Below are positions 1-12,200 of a stretch of 50,077 bases of DNA, one piece after another. Numbering within the stretch: the first letter of the stretch is position 1; the number at the start of each line of letters is the position of its first letter. This DNA comes from Suillus spraguei (Eukaryota; Basidiomycota; Agaricomycetes; Boletales; Suillaceae), in contig JABCPU010000474.1 in assembly GCA_016800925.1 (NCBI GenBank), positions 1 to 50,077 on the forward strand, in the 5' to 3' direction. The translations under genes and the position numbers were made by a program. The notes beneath the pieces are model-generated. The model had not been told where the DNA came from. It saw only the letters and a program-made list of their open reading frames with translations, and made no database searches.

Positions 1-1720
1 AACCCTGAACTCCGGCACCCGGGAGTTAGAACAATGTGAGGCAATACACAGATATTGATTTACACATGTTGAGTGCCGAACCCAAACCCGCACCCGGCAG
101 TTAGCACTGTGACAATACATGAATTGATTACACATGTTGATGCCGAACCCCAACCGGCACCGGGAGTTAGAAATGTGAGGCAATACCATAATATTGATTT
201 ACACATGTTGAGTGCCCGAGAACTCCCCGGAGTTGCCATTGAGCAAGGTCAGGGTTTGGCAGTCAAAACAATGTGAAAGACCTCGATCCACATATTTTAT
301 GTGCCGAACCCCGAACTCCGGCACTCGGGACTTCCGAGCTCCGGCACCCGGGAGTTAGCACAATGTGAGGCAATACCATGATATTGATTTACACAAGTTG
401 AGTGCCGATCCCCGAGTGCCGAGTCCCAAGTGCCGGAGTTCGGGGTTCGGCACATAAAATATGTGGATTGAGGTCTTTCACATTGTTTTGACTGCCGAAC
501 CCCGAGCTCCGGCACTCGGGGTTCGGCACTCAACATGTGTAAATCAATATTATGGTATTGCCTCACATTGTGCTAACTCCCAGGTGCCGGAGCTCGGAAG
601 TCCCGAGTCCTGAGTGCCAGAGCTCGGGGTTCGGCAGTCAAAACAATGTGAAAGACCTCGATCCACATATTTTATGTGCTGAACCCCGAACTCCGGCACT
701 CGGGACTCAGGACTTCCAAGCTCCGGCACCCAGGAGTTAGCACAATGTGAGGCAATACCATAATATTGATTTACACATGTTGAGTGCCGAACCCCGAGCT
801 CCGGCACCCGGCACTCGGGGATCGGCACTCAACTTGTGTAAATCAATATCATGGTATTGCCTCACATTGTGCTGACTCCCGGGTGCCGGAGCTCAGAAGT
901 CCCGAGTCCTGAGTGCTGGAGTTCGGGGTTCAGCACATAAAATATGTGGATCGAGGTCTTTCACATTGTTTTGACTGCCGAACCCCGAGCTCCGGCACTC
1001 GGGGTTCGGCACTCAACATGTGTAAATTAATATCATGGTATTGCCTCACATTGTGCTAACTCCCGGGTTCCGGAGCTTGGGGTTCGGCACTCAACATGTG
1101 TAAATCAATATCATGGTATTGCCTTACATTGTGCTAACTGCCGGGTGCCGGAGCTCGGGGTTCGGCACTCAAAACAATGTGAAAGACCTCAATCCACATA
1201 TTTTATGTGCCGAACCCCGAACTCCGGCACCCGGCAATCGGGACTCGGGACTTGGTACTCATAACAATGTGAATGATATCGATCCACATATTTTAACACT
1301 GAACCCCAAACCCCGCCACCTGCAAGTTACAACTCTGTGAGGCAATACAAAGATATTGATTTACACATGTTGAGTGCCGAACCCTGAGCTCCGGCACCTG
1401 GGAGTTAGCACAATGTGAGGCAATACCATGATATTGATTTACACATGTTGAGTGCCGAACCCCGAGTGCCGGAGCTCGGGGTTCGGCAGTCAAAACAATG
1501 TGAAAGACCTCGATCCACATATTTTATGTGCCGAACCCCGAACTCCGGCACCCGGCACTCGGGACTCGGGACTTGGTACTCATAATGTGAAAGATCTTGA
1601 GCAACATATTGTCAGTGCTGAACCCTGAACCCCGGCACCCAGCACTTGGGACTCGGGACTCAGAACAATGTGAGGCAATAGACACCTATTGATCCACACA
1701 TTCTAAGTGCCGAACTCCGA
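1..1720. repeat. GC-rich dyad repeat cluster, mixed orientation
   Basis: Dozens of short modules built on CTCCGGCAC, CGGGACT and GGGGTTCGGCACT alternate with two AT-richer spacers: one carrying ACAATGTGAGGCAATACC then TTACACATGTTGAGTGCCG, the other carrying AACAATGTGAAAGACCTC then CACATATTTTATGTGCCG. Modules occur in both orientations (for example forward near 680-740 and reverse near 840-920), so the region is rich in local hairpins. All open frames here are by-products of the repeat. A related cluster lies at 18600-20660. Confidence 0.9.
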
Positions 1721-2215
1721 ACTCCGAAATCTGGTAGTCTACTATTTAGGGGTTTGCGGTTCGGTACTTGGGCTTTTGCACTTGAGACCGAAAACAATGT
1801 TAGGCAATAAAATGACTTTGATCCACACATTTTTGGTAGATATCTTTTTCATCTCAAATCTTGAATCTCGAGTGCCGAACCCCGAATCCCGAAATCTGGT
1901 AGTCTACAATTTCAGGGTTCGGTCCTCGGGACTCAGACACATGTCAGGCAACAACAAAACTTTGATTCACACATTTTTGGTAGATGTCTGTTTTGTCTCA
2001 AATCTCGAGTTTCTAGTTTCTAGTTTCGGTACTCTGCACCTGCACCCGGCACTCGGCACTAGATGACTCCACACATGGACTTTAAATCTTTCACCTTGTG
2101 TGTTGTGTTTCGGGTGTCCGGGTATCCGGAATTCAGGAAATCTCTAGTTTGAATCTCCAGTTTCGAGTTCCTGGATTCGGGACTTGGCACCTGGCACCCG
2201 GCACCTCAATTATCG
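1721..2215. repeat. Diverged tail of the dyad cluster
   Basis: Two degenerate copies of a ~142 bp unit can be seen (around 1793-1862 and 1935-2005, both with CACATTTTTGGTAGAT and a TCTCAAATC block). The CCGAACCCCGAA motif of the main cluster persists. I see no gene. Confidence 0.6.
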
Positions 2216-2364
2216 ATGAATGTCAGACATGATGAATTCAGGTTTTCGTGCTTCAGGGTTTAGATTTTGGTGGTCGATGGTAGGTATATGCACTCATAGG
2301 GTGCATGTATCCTATGTGTTTGATTCTCTGGTGGCTACATCAGCTGTACGTCTTTATGATACAT

Positions 2365-2890
2365 ATCTAGGCCCACCCGTATATGTAATATATTTTACCT
2401 CGGCCCACCCGTCTATGTAAAATTCCCCCACGTCGGCCCACCCGTCTATGCAATAAATATTTTACTGCACCCTCAGCCCACCCGTCTATGTAATACACCC
2501 CACGTCGGCCTACCCGTATATGTAATATTCTCTCCCCTCGGCCCACCCATATATGTAATATTCTCTCACCTCGGCCCACCCGTATATGTAATATTCTCTT
2601 ACCTCGGCCCACCCGTCTATGCAATAATATTTGCCTTGCATCTCTCTTCAGCCCAGCTGTCTATAATATCCTACTCTACATACTACCCAGATGAGCCCAC
2701 CCATCTCTGTCGGGGATGATATCCCCCTGGCCCATCCATCAACATCAGAAATCATGTTTCCCTCGGCCCACCCGTCTCTCCCGAAAATACAAGTCTCCCG
2801 GCCCACCCGTCTCCATCGGAAATAATTTTCCCCCGGCCCATCCGTCAACATCGAGGATATACATAACCTCGGCCCATGGTCCGCTGGCCC
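2365..2890. repeat. Minisatellite, ~32-36 bp unit
   Basis: Head-to-tail copies of a unit containing CGGCCCACCCGTCTATGTAA and a short T/C-rich spacer. About eight copies between 2369 and 2640 are close to each other; copies from 2690 to 2890 are more diverged but keep GGCCCACCCGTC. The array starts just beyond the 3' end of the minus-strand gene at 2906-4489. Confidence 0.88.
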
Positions 2891-2905
2891 GTCTTTGACG
2901 GGATA

Positions 2906-4489
2906 TTATGTGGGTCGGGTGACCCGTATAGTACGGAGTTTGTCACTGAAGGGGCTCACCTGCCGATGTTTCCCAAACCGTTTGCCAATTTCAGTCGCTT
3001 CCGCCTGGACCCTCTTCCCAAAATCATGTACTGCCAAAATGGCTTCCTTAGATAGCCTGCCCGCTTTACGTGTGGTCTCGTCCCCATCTTCAAGCTTGTC
3101 TTCTTCGTCGCAGCCCTCGGAATCATCCTCAGGGTCATCTGCCTCTGCCTCTGCCATTCCCTTCTGCTGTCCCTCTGCAGACAGTCTGGGGGACCTCATG
3201 GGGTCTGCACGGCACTCTGCCTTCTTTCGTTTCTCTTCTGTTTCAGCCCAGTCGCTATCAGAACCAGAGCTCTCTGAGGATTTCCCCTTGTGGGAAAGAA
3301 TGTACAACTTTTGAGCACCGGATCTGCGCGGGCGAGTGACTATCGATGTTAAAAAACATATGAATGGTGTATTACGAAATATTTAATGAAACCTACATGC
3401 GGTTTTCTCCCCTTCGTTTGTTTGGATCACGCTGTCACCGTTGGATGGAGCTTTTATAAATCAGTTTAGTTTATGTACTATGAATTGGATGATGAAACTT
3501 ACATGCATCCATGCCCCTTTCATTCACCGCTGCATTACCATCGCGTTCATTCGCTTCATTCGAAGACGGAACTGTAGTGAGACATGTTTAGTCACTTCAA
3601 TACAAAATGTAACATGAAACATACCTGCAGGATTGACCCGGTTGTTCGTTGCTACAGTACTGCTGTGCTCACCGTCGGACTGAGCTGTGATAAATATATC
3701 AGCAGCGTACCATAAGATGTTTGAAGAAAAAATCACCCCCAGTCTCATCTGGTTCATTTGTCGCTGCGGAATTGCCAATTTCACTGTCGGACGGAGCTGT
3801 AAAAGAATATGTTGGTTGTGTACCAGAAAAAATGTAACAAGACTTACCAGCTGTTGTGTCCCTTTCATTTGTCGCTGCAGGATCATTACATTCACCATTG
3901 GATAGAACTGCAATATAACATGTTAACATTGAAAACTATTCTGCAGATGAGTGAACAATACCTGTACCTGTGTCACTCTCATTGTCGAGAACAGCACTGT
4001 CGTCCTCGAGACTAGCTGAGGGACAAGAGTTATTTAACGTTGAACACGAAAACAGAAAACACACCTAGCGGTGTTTCATTATCTGTGCCATCTGCGGAAT
4101 TATGAGCAGTAGTCAGAAGGTGGAACTTGGTAAGAATCAGCGAACTTACTGTCAGGTAACTGGGCCTCGGGATCCTCACTCGCACCACTGGACTTGTTCC
4201 TGACGAATGAGCGTCTGGCGAAATTGGAAAAGAAATTTTCTTCCTCAGCAGATGATGTCATAGGATCAGTACGTGCGGACCTTGCCAAGGCACGAGGCTT
4301 AGGCTGAGGGCGAGGTAACTAACATTGAGTCAGTACATAGCAAAATGACACCTATAGCCTTACATTGGCGTTGACCGACTTCAGACCAGGGCGGGAACGT
4401 GCTTGGTTGCCATCAGATGTATGGGTGGAAACATGATCGGCTCGAAGTGGTGCTTTTGGCTGGCGCCCAGAGCGGGTAGTAAGAGGCAT
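2906..4489 (-). CDS. Ten-exon gene with tandem mini-exon repeats, unknown function
   Basis: Function not recognised. By eye the minus strand gives exons 4489-4364, 4318-4150, 4091-4065, 4015-3962, 3907-3848, 3796-3737, 3684-3625, 3571-3503, 3450-3397 and 3339-2906, all with GT-AG introns of about 45-60 bp. Exon lengths sum to 1113 nt, one open frame of 370 codons plus stop. After the first intron (phase 0), every junction is phase 1. Exons 4-9 (54-69 bp) each encode an 18-23 residue repeat of the type A/V-x-S-(N/D)-G-E...A-A-T-N-E-x; exon 3 is a 27 bp microexon. The last exon is Ser/Asp/Glu-rich, then a basic segment ending near GKRFGKHRQ. A GTGAGC donor-like site follows GKHRQ, so the gene may once have continued past 2906, where a minisatellite now lies. 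The start ATG (4489) fits the frame. Probably intrinsically disordered and acidic. The structure is firm, the function is not. Confidence 0.75.
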
Positions 4490-5609
4490 ATTTGGGACTG
4501 TTCCTTGTGGTCACGAAGATATGAAGAAGATATGTTGAAAGAAACACGAAGTCAGGTGAGAATATGCGAAAGAATATTTCAGATTGTAAGAGCAGATATA
4601 AAACTAGAAATTGAGAGAGTACCAATAGATCGGAGAGCATTATATATACAATGACAAGACCCTAAGGCGGTTAGTGTGATGAATTCCTAAGGAAGTATTC
4701 TATTCGCTTGGCACTGGTTGTCCAAATAATCAAGATCAACAGTCATAAAGAAATAAAGTTACAATATATGTAACTCGCCTGACAGCCGAACAAAATTGGT
4801 GCCACTGATCACTCAGGAGATGTGTTAAATTAACGAAATGGAACCAAATTAATGGTAATGACAGGGCAGAGAGCACAGAGGTTGGTGAGAAGATCTGTGT
4901 GATAGGTATGACCACTAGACCCTACTCTAGAACGTGCAGTAGACCAACCTTTTTGATACGCTCACGCTGTAAGCTAATAGTTCCAAGAGAAGATGATGAA
5001 AACCACAAGAGTACTATCGGCAGTGATTTTTTCGAAGCCTGTTATAGGTTTGCATTAATAGCTATGAGTACGAATGCATACTGTAGAACGTGCGGTAGAC
5101 TGACCATTCTGATCCAATTACGCTCCAAGTTGAAAGTTCCTGAAGAGAAGACAATATAAGCCACATGAGGCGAGTACCATCAGCAGTGATTTGTGCTTGA
5201 AGCCTGCTATACAAGTTTACATTTATGGATGGAATGGACGCATTGAGGGATAGAGAACGACACTGACCAATGAAAACAAAAATTAAGTGTTGCGGCAAAG
5301 GAACTAGACTGCCCCAAGACCACCGTGCACTGAAACTGAAGGAGACGGACATCGAAGGGAGGCATGAGGCAAACGAGACCCGAAAAGACTTGAATGAAAA
5401 TCAGAGGAAGCAGATAAAAGAGAGACGAGTGCACTCAACTGAAGGAGACGAACGACGCACCAGAAAGTGTGGCATGAGCCAAACGAGACCTGAAAAGACA
5501 TTAAGGAAATCAGAAGAAGGCATGGAGGAATAAAAATGTATGTGCACTCAACTTAGAGTGCTCGATATGAAGGTCCAAGCACGACCGAGCGGATAGAAAA
5601 TATATGGAA
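4490..5609. repeat. Intergenic region with two short tandem duplications
   Basis: Two copies of a ~163 bp unit lie at about 4906-5057 and 5058-5222 (shared blocks GTAGA..GACC, CGGTAGACTGACC-like, CAGCAGTGATTT and GAAGCCTG). Two copies of a ~113 bp unit lie at about 5325-5437 and 5438-5549 (shared GGAGACG, CAAACGAGACC, GAAAAGACTT, GTGCACTCAACT). I see no convincing coding frame. Confidence 0.6.
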
Positions 5610-6220
5610 CTCCCGAGGAAGATCTTCAACCCTACTGGTGCAGCAATGGGTGAGCAGCCAGGGCGATCCTCCAGACATGCAGTCTAGGAGTGATTGATCA
5701 AAGACACAAAGTCAATGGATCAGGATGTGAATGGCACGAAGCCAATTCAAAAACGTGGAGCCAGGACATCCAGGGAGGTAGAACATTTTTTGGGGCGAAG
5801 GATAAGGGTGGTAAGATGATGGGTGGAGGATGATTGAGACGATGAAGGACGAATGAGACGATGGATTGAGTAAGTGGAAAGACTTGGATATGGGACTTTC
5901 CCACAATTGAACTTGCCGCTCATGTTTAGTCGGAACTTCATTTGGGATTTTCCCACTTGGTGATATTCTCTTTTGCTACTAACTACCTCTCGCTGTAAGT
6001 CGCCTTTCCTCTATCTTCATTCTCATCGCTGTGTCTCTTGTCCCCCCAGGTTCCCCTCGACTCCGACTTCTACCCATCTGAACTGGCTTCGTGCCGTTCA
6101 CTTCAAGTGATCAGTTGACTATGCGTCGCTGGTCCAACGCTCCTAGACTACGTGTCTGGAGGATCACCCTGGCTGCTCACCTGTTGCTGCACCAGTAGGG
6201 TTGAAGATCTTCCTTGGGAG
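5610..6220. repeat. Inverted repeat, ~140 bp arms, ~330 bp spacer
   Basis: The left arm (5610-5749) and right arm (6079-6220) are reverse complements at roughly 85% by eye. Shared blocks include AAGATCTTCAACCCTACTGG with its reverse complement, GGTGAGCAGCCAGGG and GGCACGAAGCCA. The spacer holds two GGGA(C/T)TTTCCCAC motifs (5893-5905 and 5945-5958 region). The right arm overlaps the presumed 5' end of the gene at 6121-8577, so this may be a foldback element supplying its leader, or a MITE-like relic. Confidence 0.75.
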
Positions 6221-8577
6221 TGCTTTCCAACTGGAATCGATCTGCACCGCTCGTATTTTCTTTGACCTTTACATTGAGCATCTTACAGCTGGTAAGGTAT
6301 ATACTTGTCTCTCATTTACTTTTACTGATTTCCTCTCACATCCTTATCCTGGCATTCTTGCTCCTGCATGGTCAGCGACTCGAACTCCCACGATTATATT
6401 CTGCAATCAGACACAAGGTATGTATACTTTTTCGCCTGTTCTTTGCGTTGCGTGCTTAAGATTTCTAGTACACATCATGCCCAATGCTCTGACATTGTTC
6501 AAAGCGAATACCGTCATCTCAGATGGTATGTGTTTCTCTGTCTGTCTTTCATGCGCTGACGCCAAAGTTTCCAACAGCTTGGTTACAAGCTTTCGATGCT
6601 CGCACCATTGCCGTCCAGGGCAATCTGGTCATCATGACTCCCAACATGCATTTTGTTCCAGAATTTCATCACTTTGATGCAGAAGTCTTACAAGCCCGTG
6701 CAGATGGTCGATTTGGCGTGATCGACTGCTTCCAATGGCCTCAGGCATACGACAATACCTTTTGCCACGCCGCTTGCATACCTCGAAAGGAGTCATTTCC
6801 GTGTCCTCACCCACTCCACTGGGCTTGGTTCACTCCTACCCCAGATGACCTTAAGCCTATTCCTGGGAATTCATTTCCTGTCAGCACACTGGTGTCGGAT
6901 AAGGTTGATGGCCTGCAATCCCTCTTCAACTGGCGGAACAACGACTCCATGATTATAGAAAGGTCCAGACAGACAGAGGCCAAGTTATATATGGCCGCCT
7001 GTTGTCCCTCCAACATGCTGTCGCATGCTTGAAATCACACCCCCTCACTTTTCGTGATCTTCTCATTTTTGTCACCAATGCTCAGCGTCTCTTTCTCGAT
7101 ATCTACTCTTACTTCGACTGGACACTTATAGCTCAACAACTCACTACTTCAGGCCTTCGTCATAATGTTTGGGGCGAATGGATGGGCGCTTTCGTGCAGA
7201 GTAGCGACGTATGCAAGAAATTGTTCTGCGCTGGTGTCCCTGTGTGGTATGTTCATGCAAGCACGTACATTCCCCCAAGCATGACAGTTGTTGAACCTGT
7301 TCTGCTTACCCGTCCAGATCACATCATCATTGGCATGTATGCGGAGGGCAGGAAAGTTTGCCCATTCAAAGTGATACACCATGGTCCCGGTGGTCGTGAG
7401 CGTCATGTGCACATTCGCCACCTATATGCAGGCACAACACACCTAGACCCTGAGGCAGCCATACCTCAACCATCGTCCAGCTCGAATCCCGGTCCCAAGG
7501 TATCTAGTCTTGGCAAGGCACCATCTCGACAGAAGAGTAGGCCAAAACACCAGCCATGTAAGCTTCTCATTCTTTTGTGCACATTGGATACTCATCATTG
7601 TAGACTCTATTGAAGCTCGCCCTGCACATCCTGCTCCGTCAGGCGAATCAAGGAACAAGTGGCAAGATCCTGACACTCCCTACCTTCCGCCGCCGAACCT
7701 TCATTGGGAAGCCGCGATGAAAATTGCAATTAAAGACCAGTCTCGCATTCACACACCCTACATTATTGATCGGGGGTATAGATTCCCCAAGCCTGCTCTT
7801 CTTATTGGCCCCAAACTGGCTGAACGTTTGCAAGTATATCTTGTCAATTGGCTTGCATGTCGTGCGCTGTGGGTAGGCCAAGTCGACCACGATCCTCCAC
7901 GCACTTACCCCACTCCTCAACTATGGCGCGACTTCCTTGGTAGTGTGCCTTCTGCCCAGCCACAATCTCATAGGGAGAAAGATCCCGACAGAAAGGGTCT
8001 TACGGCCACCGAGAAGCGGAAGCAGGTGATGTGGGAGTTGTTCGGCGATGATGTGCTAGAATCTCAGGGCGATATATTTTCCCCAGATGGAGTTGTGGAA
8101 TTTCGGGGTGAACAATTCTCTGTCGCCAGTCTTACTAATCCTTCCACACTTCTAGCCCAGAAGGTTACATGGGAGCTATTTGAACTCGGCTTTCGATATG
8201 AGTTGAGGGACCTTGACTGTCACTTGGCACAGAGACGATGGAGAGATGATCCAGCTGGTCGCAAGCAACTCCTCCATGGCATCTTCCCAGGCGACGCTGG
8301 TCTAGTGATGTGGTCAGAGCTGTTTCCGTCGGAACATTACGGGTTGTGGGATAACACCCTGCAGGGCTGTCTTCCTTATGTGGAGAATTTTTGCCGACTG
8401 CTCTGCGACTGGGATGGCGTGCTGCCTCTTCTCGTAACCCCGCTGACATTAGACAACTTCACAGATACTAAATCTTGGGAAGTCAAGCGTGTGGTGACGG
8501 TGTTTTATGTCCAGACATTTTTTGATCATTTTGGCAGGCCCCCAATCATACCCCATTCGCTTCCCATGCAATCATGA
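6121..8577 (+). pseudogene. Basidiomycete-specific hypothetical gene, one frameshift
   Basis: A five- or six-exon gene of a family I recall as widely expanded in Agaricomycetes and of unknown function. Introns that keep frame: 6292-6375 (phase 1), 6418-6468 (phase 1), 6526-6577 (phase 1) and 7558-7603 (46 bp, phase 1). Family-like blocks are WLQAFDARTIAVQGN (around 6580), RLFLDIYSYFDW (around 7090), GVPVWYVHAST (around 7232) and, at the C-terminus, FFDHFGRPPIIP, which ends at TGA 8575-8577. Between about 6908 and 7000 the frame changes (upstream frame ends ...RQTEAKL, downstream frame resumes ...GRLLSLQHAV), with no usable intron, so this copy probably has a one-base deletion. The ATG at 6121 would need a short extra intron and lies inside the inverted repeat arm, so the 5' end is unsure. 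There are no catalytic motifs and no signal peptide. Confidence 0.6.
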
Positions 8578-8658
8578 TTTTATACTTGTCCTGACATATT
8601 TTCTGTTGTCCGTTCTCGTTACCTTTGAATCAAATTCATGCAGTTGTGTTCCTTTTAG

Positions 8659-9094
8659 TTGAATTGGACATTCCTGTGTAGTGTGCTCCATTATTCAGTT
8701 TTGTATGGTAACCATCAGCGGACTATGATCTTACTCCAGCATTACGATCTGCATCATTTATTTTCCTCTCTTTGGATTTATGAGCTTCGGCTTTATGAGA
8801 TCAAGATACGTACTCACTGTGTGCATGTTTCAGACATTGAGCAAGAGACTCATCACAATGATGGGGCGGTGAGTTCACTTCGTGTTCTTCGCATACCTAT
8901 GCTATGACAGCAAGGCTCACCCTTTCTTCTGGAACAACGTAGTATAACCACGCGAAGATCCGAACTACAACACACTCATCAACAAACTTAGCGCAGTGTA
9001 TCTGCATCCAAATCAGACTCGATCTGCTTTCAAGATCTTCGACTTGGCTCTATCCTTAAGCGCCATTGAACGATCCCATAGTATTTTGGTGTAG
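8659..9094 (+). pseudogene. 3' remnant of a hypothetical gene
   Basis: A frame from about 8906 to 9094 reads SKAHPFFWNNVV, a stop (TAA 8945-8947), then PREDPNYNTLINKLSAVY...AFKIFDLALSL and a terminal TAG (9092-9094). The amino-acid composition looks coding on both sides of the TAA, so the TAA is probably a nonsense change (Gln codon CAA would fit). A weak open stretch at 8659-8905 may be an upstream exon joined through an intron beginning GTGAGT near 8870. Family not recognised. Confidence 0.4.
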
Positions 9095-9289
9095 TGCTTC
9101 GTGATTTTTCAGCCCAATGCGATTGTTTTGATTTTTCACTAGTGATCCTACTTCGTCCATCTACGTCCGCCACCACCGGTCACTACAATCACACTTCCCC
9201 AGAATATGCGTCTGTGGGCTGAGTTCCCCTGGTTGACTTCGTGTCACTGTTTCCTGCCTTGTTGACTTCGAGTCTTAGGGCATTACTCA

Positions 9290-12200
9290 ATGGCAGTCTG
9301 CCGTCCAAAACCTCGACGACATAAGGCAACAACCCACCAATCATCACCTCTGTCGATACATCAGCTGACCACTATCGTTTGCGAACCTTGGATGGTCAAT
9401 AGATGGAAATGTCCCCACGAGACAATGAAACTCGACCTCTATCTTCCTGGCCCACCACCCATCTTAGTTCTGCCAGGACGACAACATCTAGCACAGCAAA
9501 GGCTGCGTCATTCATCATCCATATGTAGGACGGAGCTTGGACAGAGGGATGATGGGCCTGTGTTTCCTTTCAGTGACTCCATGCATTTTTCCAATGACGC
9601 CTCTCCCCATCGTCTCACCAGCTCCCAGAAAAGGGCTAATCAGTGGCGAAGATGGTCGGAAGATATTATTCTGGCCATGATAGTGCCCTACCTATCATAC
9701 ATTCAAGAGACTGTATTGCTATGTCATGCCAACACGCCAGTGATAGGTCATCGGACTGATGGAGAGTGCAGTGCTGGGTGCAGAACACGCAACATCAAAG
9801 TTGCATGCATGTTTTTTGATGGTATGTTATCATTTTTTTTCTCTTCTAACATTAATCTGATGTACATTATAGCTTTCGAGGAAATTGCCATCATTGCCTG
9901 CCCTTGTTCACCTGCCCCACTTCAGCTTCTTCATTGCGGGCTTTTTCCATGCGCACCCCTGGCACCCTCCCTGGCAGTGGACTTATGACTTCTCAAGTTC
10001 GTCCACCTTCTTTTTCTTCGTCAGTCCCCCAACCAAATGGCGTGGTGTGATGCACTGGAGACCTTTCTGGATGGAATGAAATATAAGCTGAAGCTGAAGG
10101 TAGAAATTTCTGTTCTCGTGGTTGCATATCCATGCTTAACCTTCCTACAGAATAGCTTACGGCGTCGCTTCAGCAATGCGTTCCACTGGTACCAGGTTTT
10201 GACCGTATTGGCTCAGAATCATATCTCTACCCTCGTGGTTGGTTCCCGGACAGATGGTGCTCACGTGGACCAACCTAGTGATTATCTCCGCTCGCGGTGC
10301 CCACTCTATTTCGGAGGGAACGATTGGCGAAATGGAGTGAGAGATTCTCTTCCTATGTGGGTTATTTTTTACTATGCTACTACAACAATTAATCATTTAT
10401 AGGCCAGACATCATTGTTTGCATTGACGCGTGCTTCACACAGAAACGCTCTGCAAATTTTTGTGGTGCTGCTGGTAGCGATCCTTCCAACCTGACACCAT
10501 CCTTCTTTCTACCGACGGACGATGTGAAAGCAATGGAAGATTTTGTTGAAAGGTGTCGCAGAGACAGACAGCAAGCAAGGACCTTGAGGGCAGAACCTAA
10601 TGAAGATGGCTATGAGGAGGGCATGCGCATACCAGTATCTGTCTTGAACGGATGTGGCGACTCCTTCATTGCTGCAGACGAAAAGCGGGAGAAGGCAAGT
10701 ACTCGTTTCTTTACTGATACTGGCCTCATGGCACTGGTTTGTAGGCATGACCGTGTCCTATGGATCATGAACCTGACATCTGCGGGAGAAAAGCAGCATT
10801 ATGCGCTTGCTCTCTTGGACCAATTGTTCAAACATATCCCTCCTCAGAGGACCATCGGGCTCTTGTACGACATCGGATGCCAGCTCGAATGGAGCTGTCG
10901 CAAGTGGAACTTCATGGACGATTCCATTCTATCTCGCATCGCATTTGCTGTAGCTGTGTTCCATGCCTATGGTCACCAGTGGGCATGTCAGATTGTTTAC
11001 CACCCTAGGAAGCGCGAGGGATTTGGCTTGTCTGATGGTGAGGGATGCAAGCGGTTATGGAGTTTCCTCAAGCCTCTCATCCCTTCCTTGCGTGTTTCAG
11101 GGGTGCATATTCTTTTTTCTAATCCGTCTATTTATCTCACTCTTCGGCAAAGTTTAATCAGCAACTTTTTTTCCTCAATACTCAAATTCGCCACTTAGAC
11201 TCAAAATCGTTGCAAGGATTTGGACACTGGCTCCATCGGCGTTGGATTCACTGTCAATCGAAGAAGCATGATGCGCTGGACCATTTGCATTCCTTGGAGT
11301 TGGATGAGAATGCGCTCCGTGTAGAGTGGAAGGCCCAGGTTGATCATCAGACGCGACCCACACCATGTATGTAGATAGCTAAGTGTGCCTACTGCTTGAC
11401 TGAACGCCATGTAGGACAATCTAGAAACAAGGCAGCGGAGGTGATCACTATTATCCTAGCACTAGAGAAGACACTACAAGCTCAGGAGGCCTCCATACAC
11501 GAACTCGAGATGCAACTCCTCGATGTCCGTGTCCCTAACATTGGGGAAGTCAATCTGCAGCTAGTAGATGCACGCTCTCAGTATAAAAAAACCGCTGACA
11601 CTCTCTGACGTCATCGAGCGGCACTTGGAACGGAGGACAAGGTCAACCTGGAGAAGATGAAGAAGGATACTTACCTTACAGTTCGCTTGAATGCGCTCGC
11701 AATCAAGACTCGCATCCGTGATCGCCTTCGTCAACGAAAGTTCGAATTGGAGAGACTTGAGAGATCGTACAGAGCCACAGTCAATGGTGCGTTAATAGTT
11801 TGACTACACTGATACATCTCAGAATTTTCCAGCTGAGCGTAAGCTTCATGCAAATACGCAACACTCAATCAAACACCGAGAGCCTGGCATCCTCAAATTA
11901 ATTACTACCTACAACAGTTTGTGTTCTCAACTATGGTCTCTTATACAACGGCGACGAGCACCCCCTTCTGCCGTTCCCCCTCATATCATCCCGCGTGACG
12001 GCATCTTTCAGCTCGACGTTGATGATGACATCTGGCAAGACGTTGGGCTGGATGATGACACTTTGAACCCTCCAGCGTTGCTATCGGATGACACGGTCAG
12101 GAATGGTATCCGGTTGCAACTTGAAGTTGATCGGTGCAATGAGGAGGAGGCTCGACTGATGCGGGAGAGGGCCGTCATTCAAGAGTGGATGTTAGCAGAG

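Noticed and set aside
297..1520. Several open frames of 60-92 codons
   Set aside because: They follow the dyad repeat unit and share the same peptide in different frames; no independent coding evidence.
1..1720. Regular repeats that could suggest a CRISPR array
   Set aside because: Repeats occur in both orientations, spacers are themselves repeated, and all other evidence is fungal.
2895..3339. Plus-strand ORFs of 89 and 139 codons opposite the last exon of the 10-exon gene
   Set aside because: The minus-strand exon joins in frame with nine upstream exons; the plus-strand frames are serine-rich shadows.
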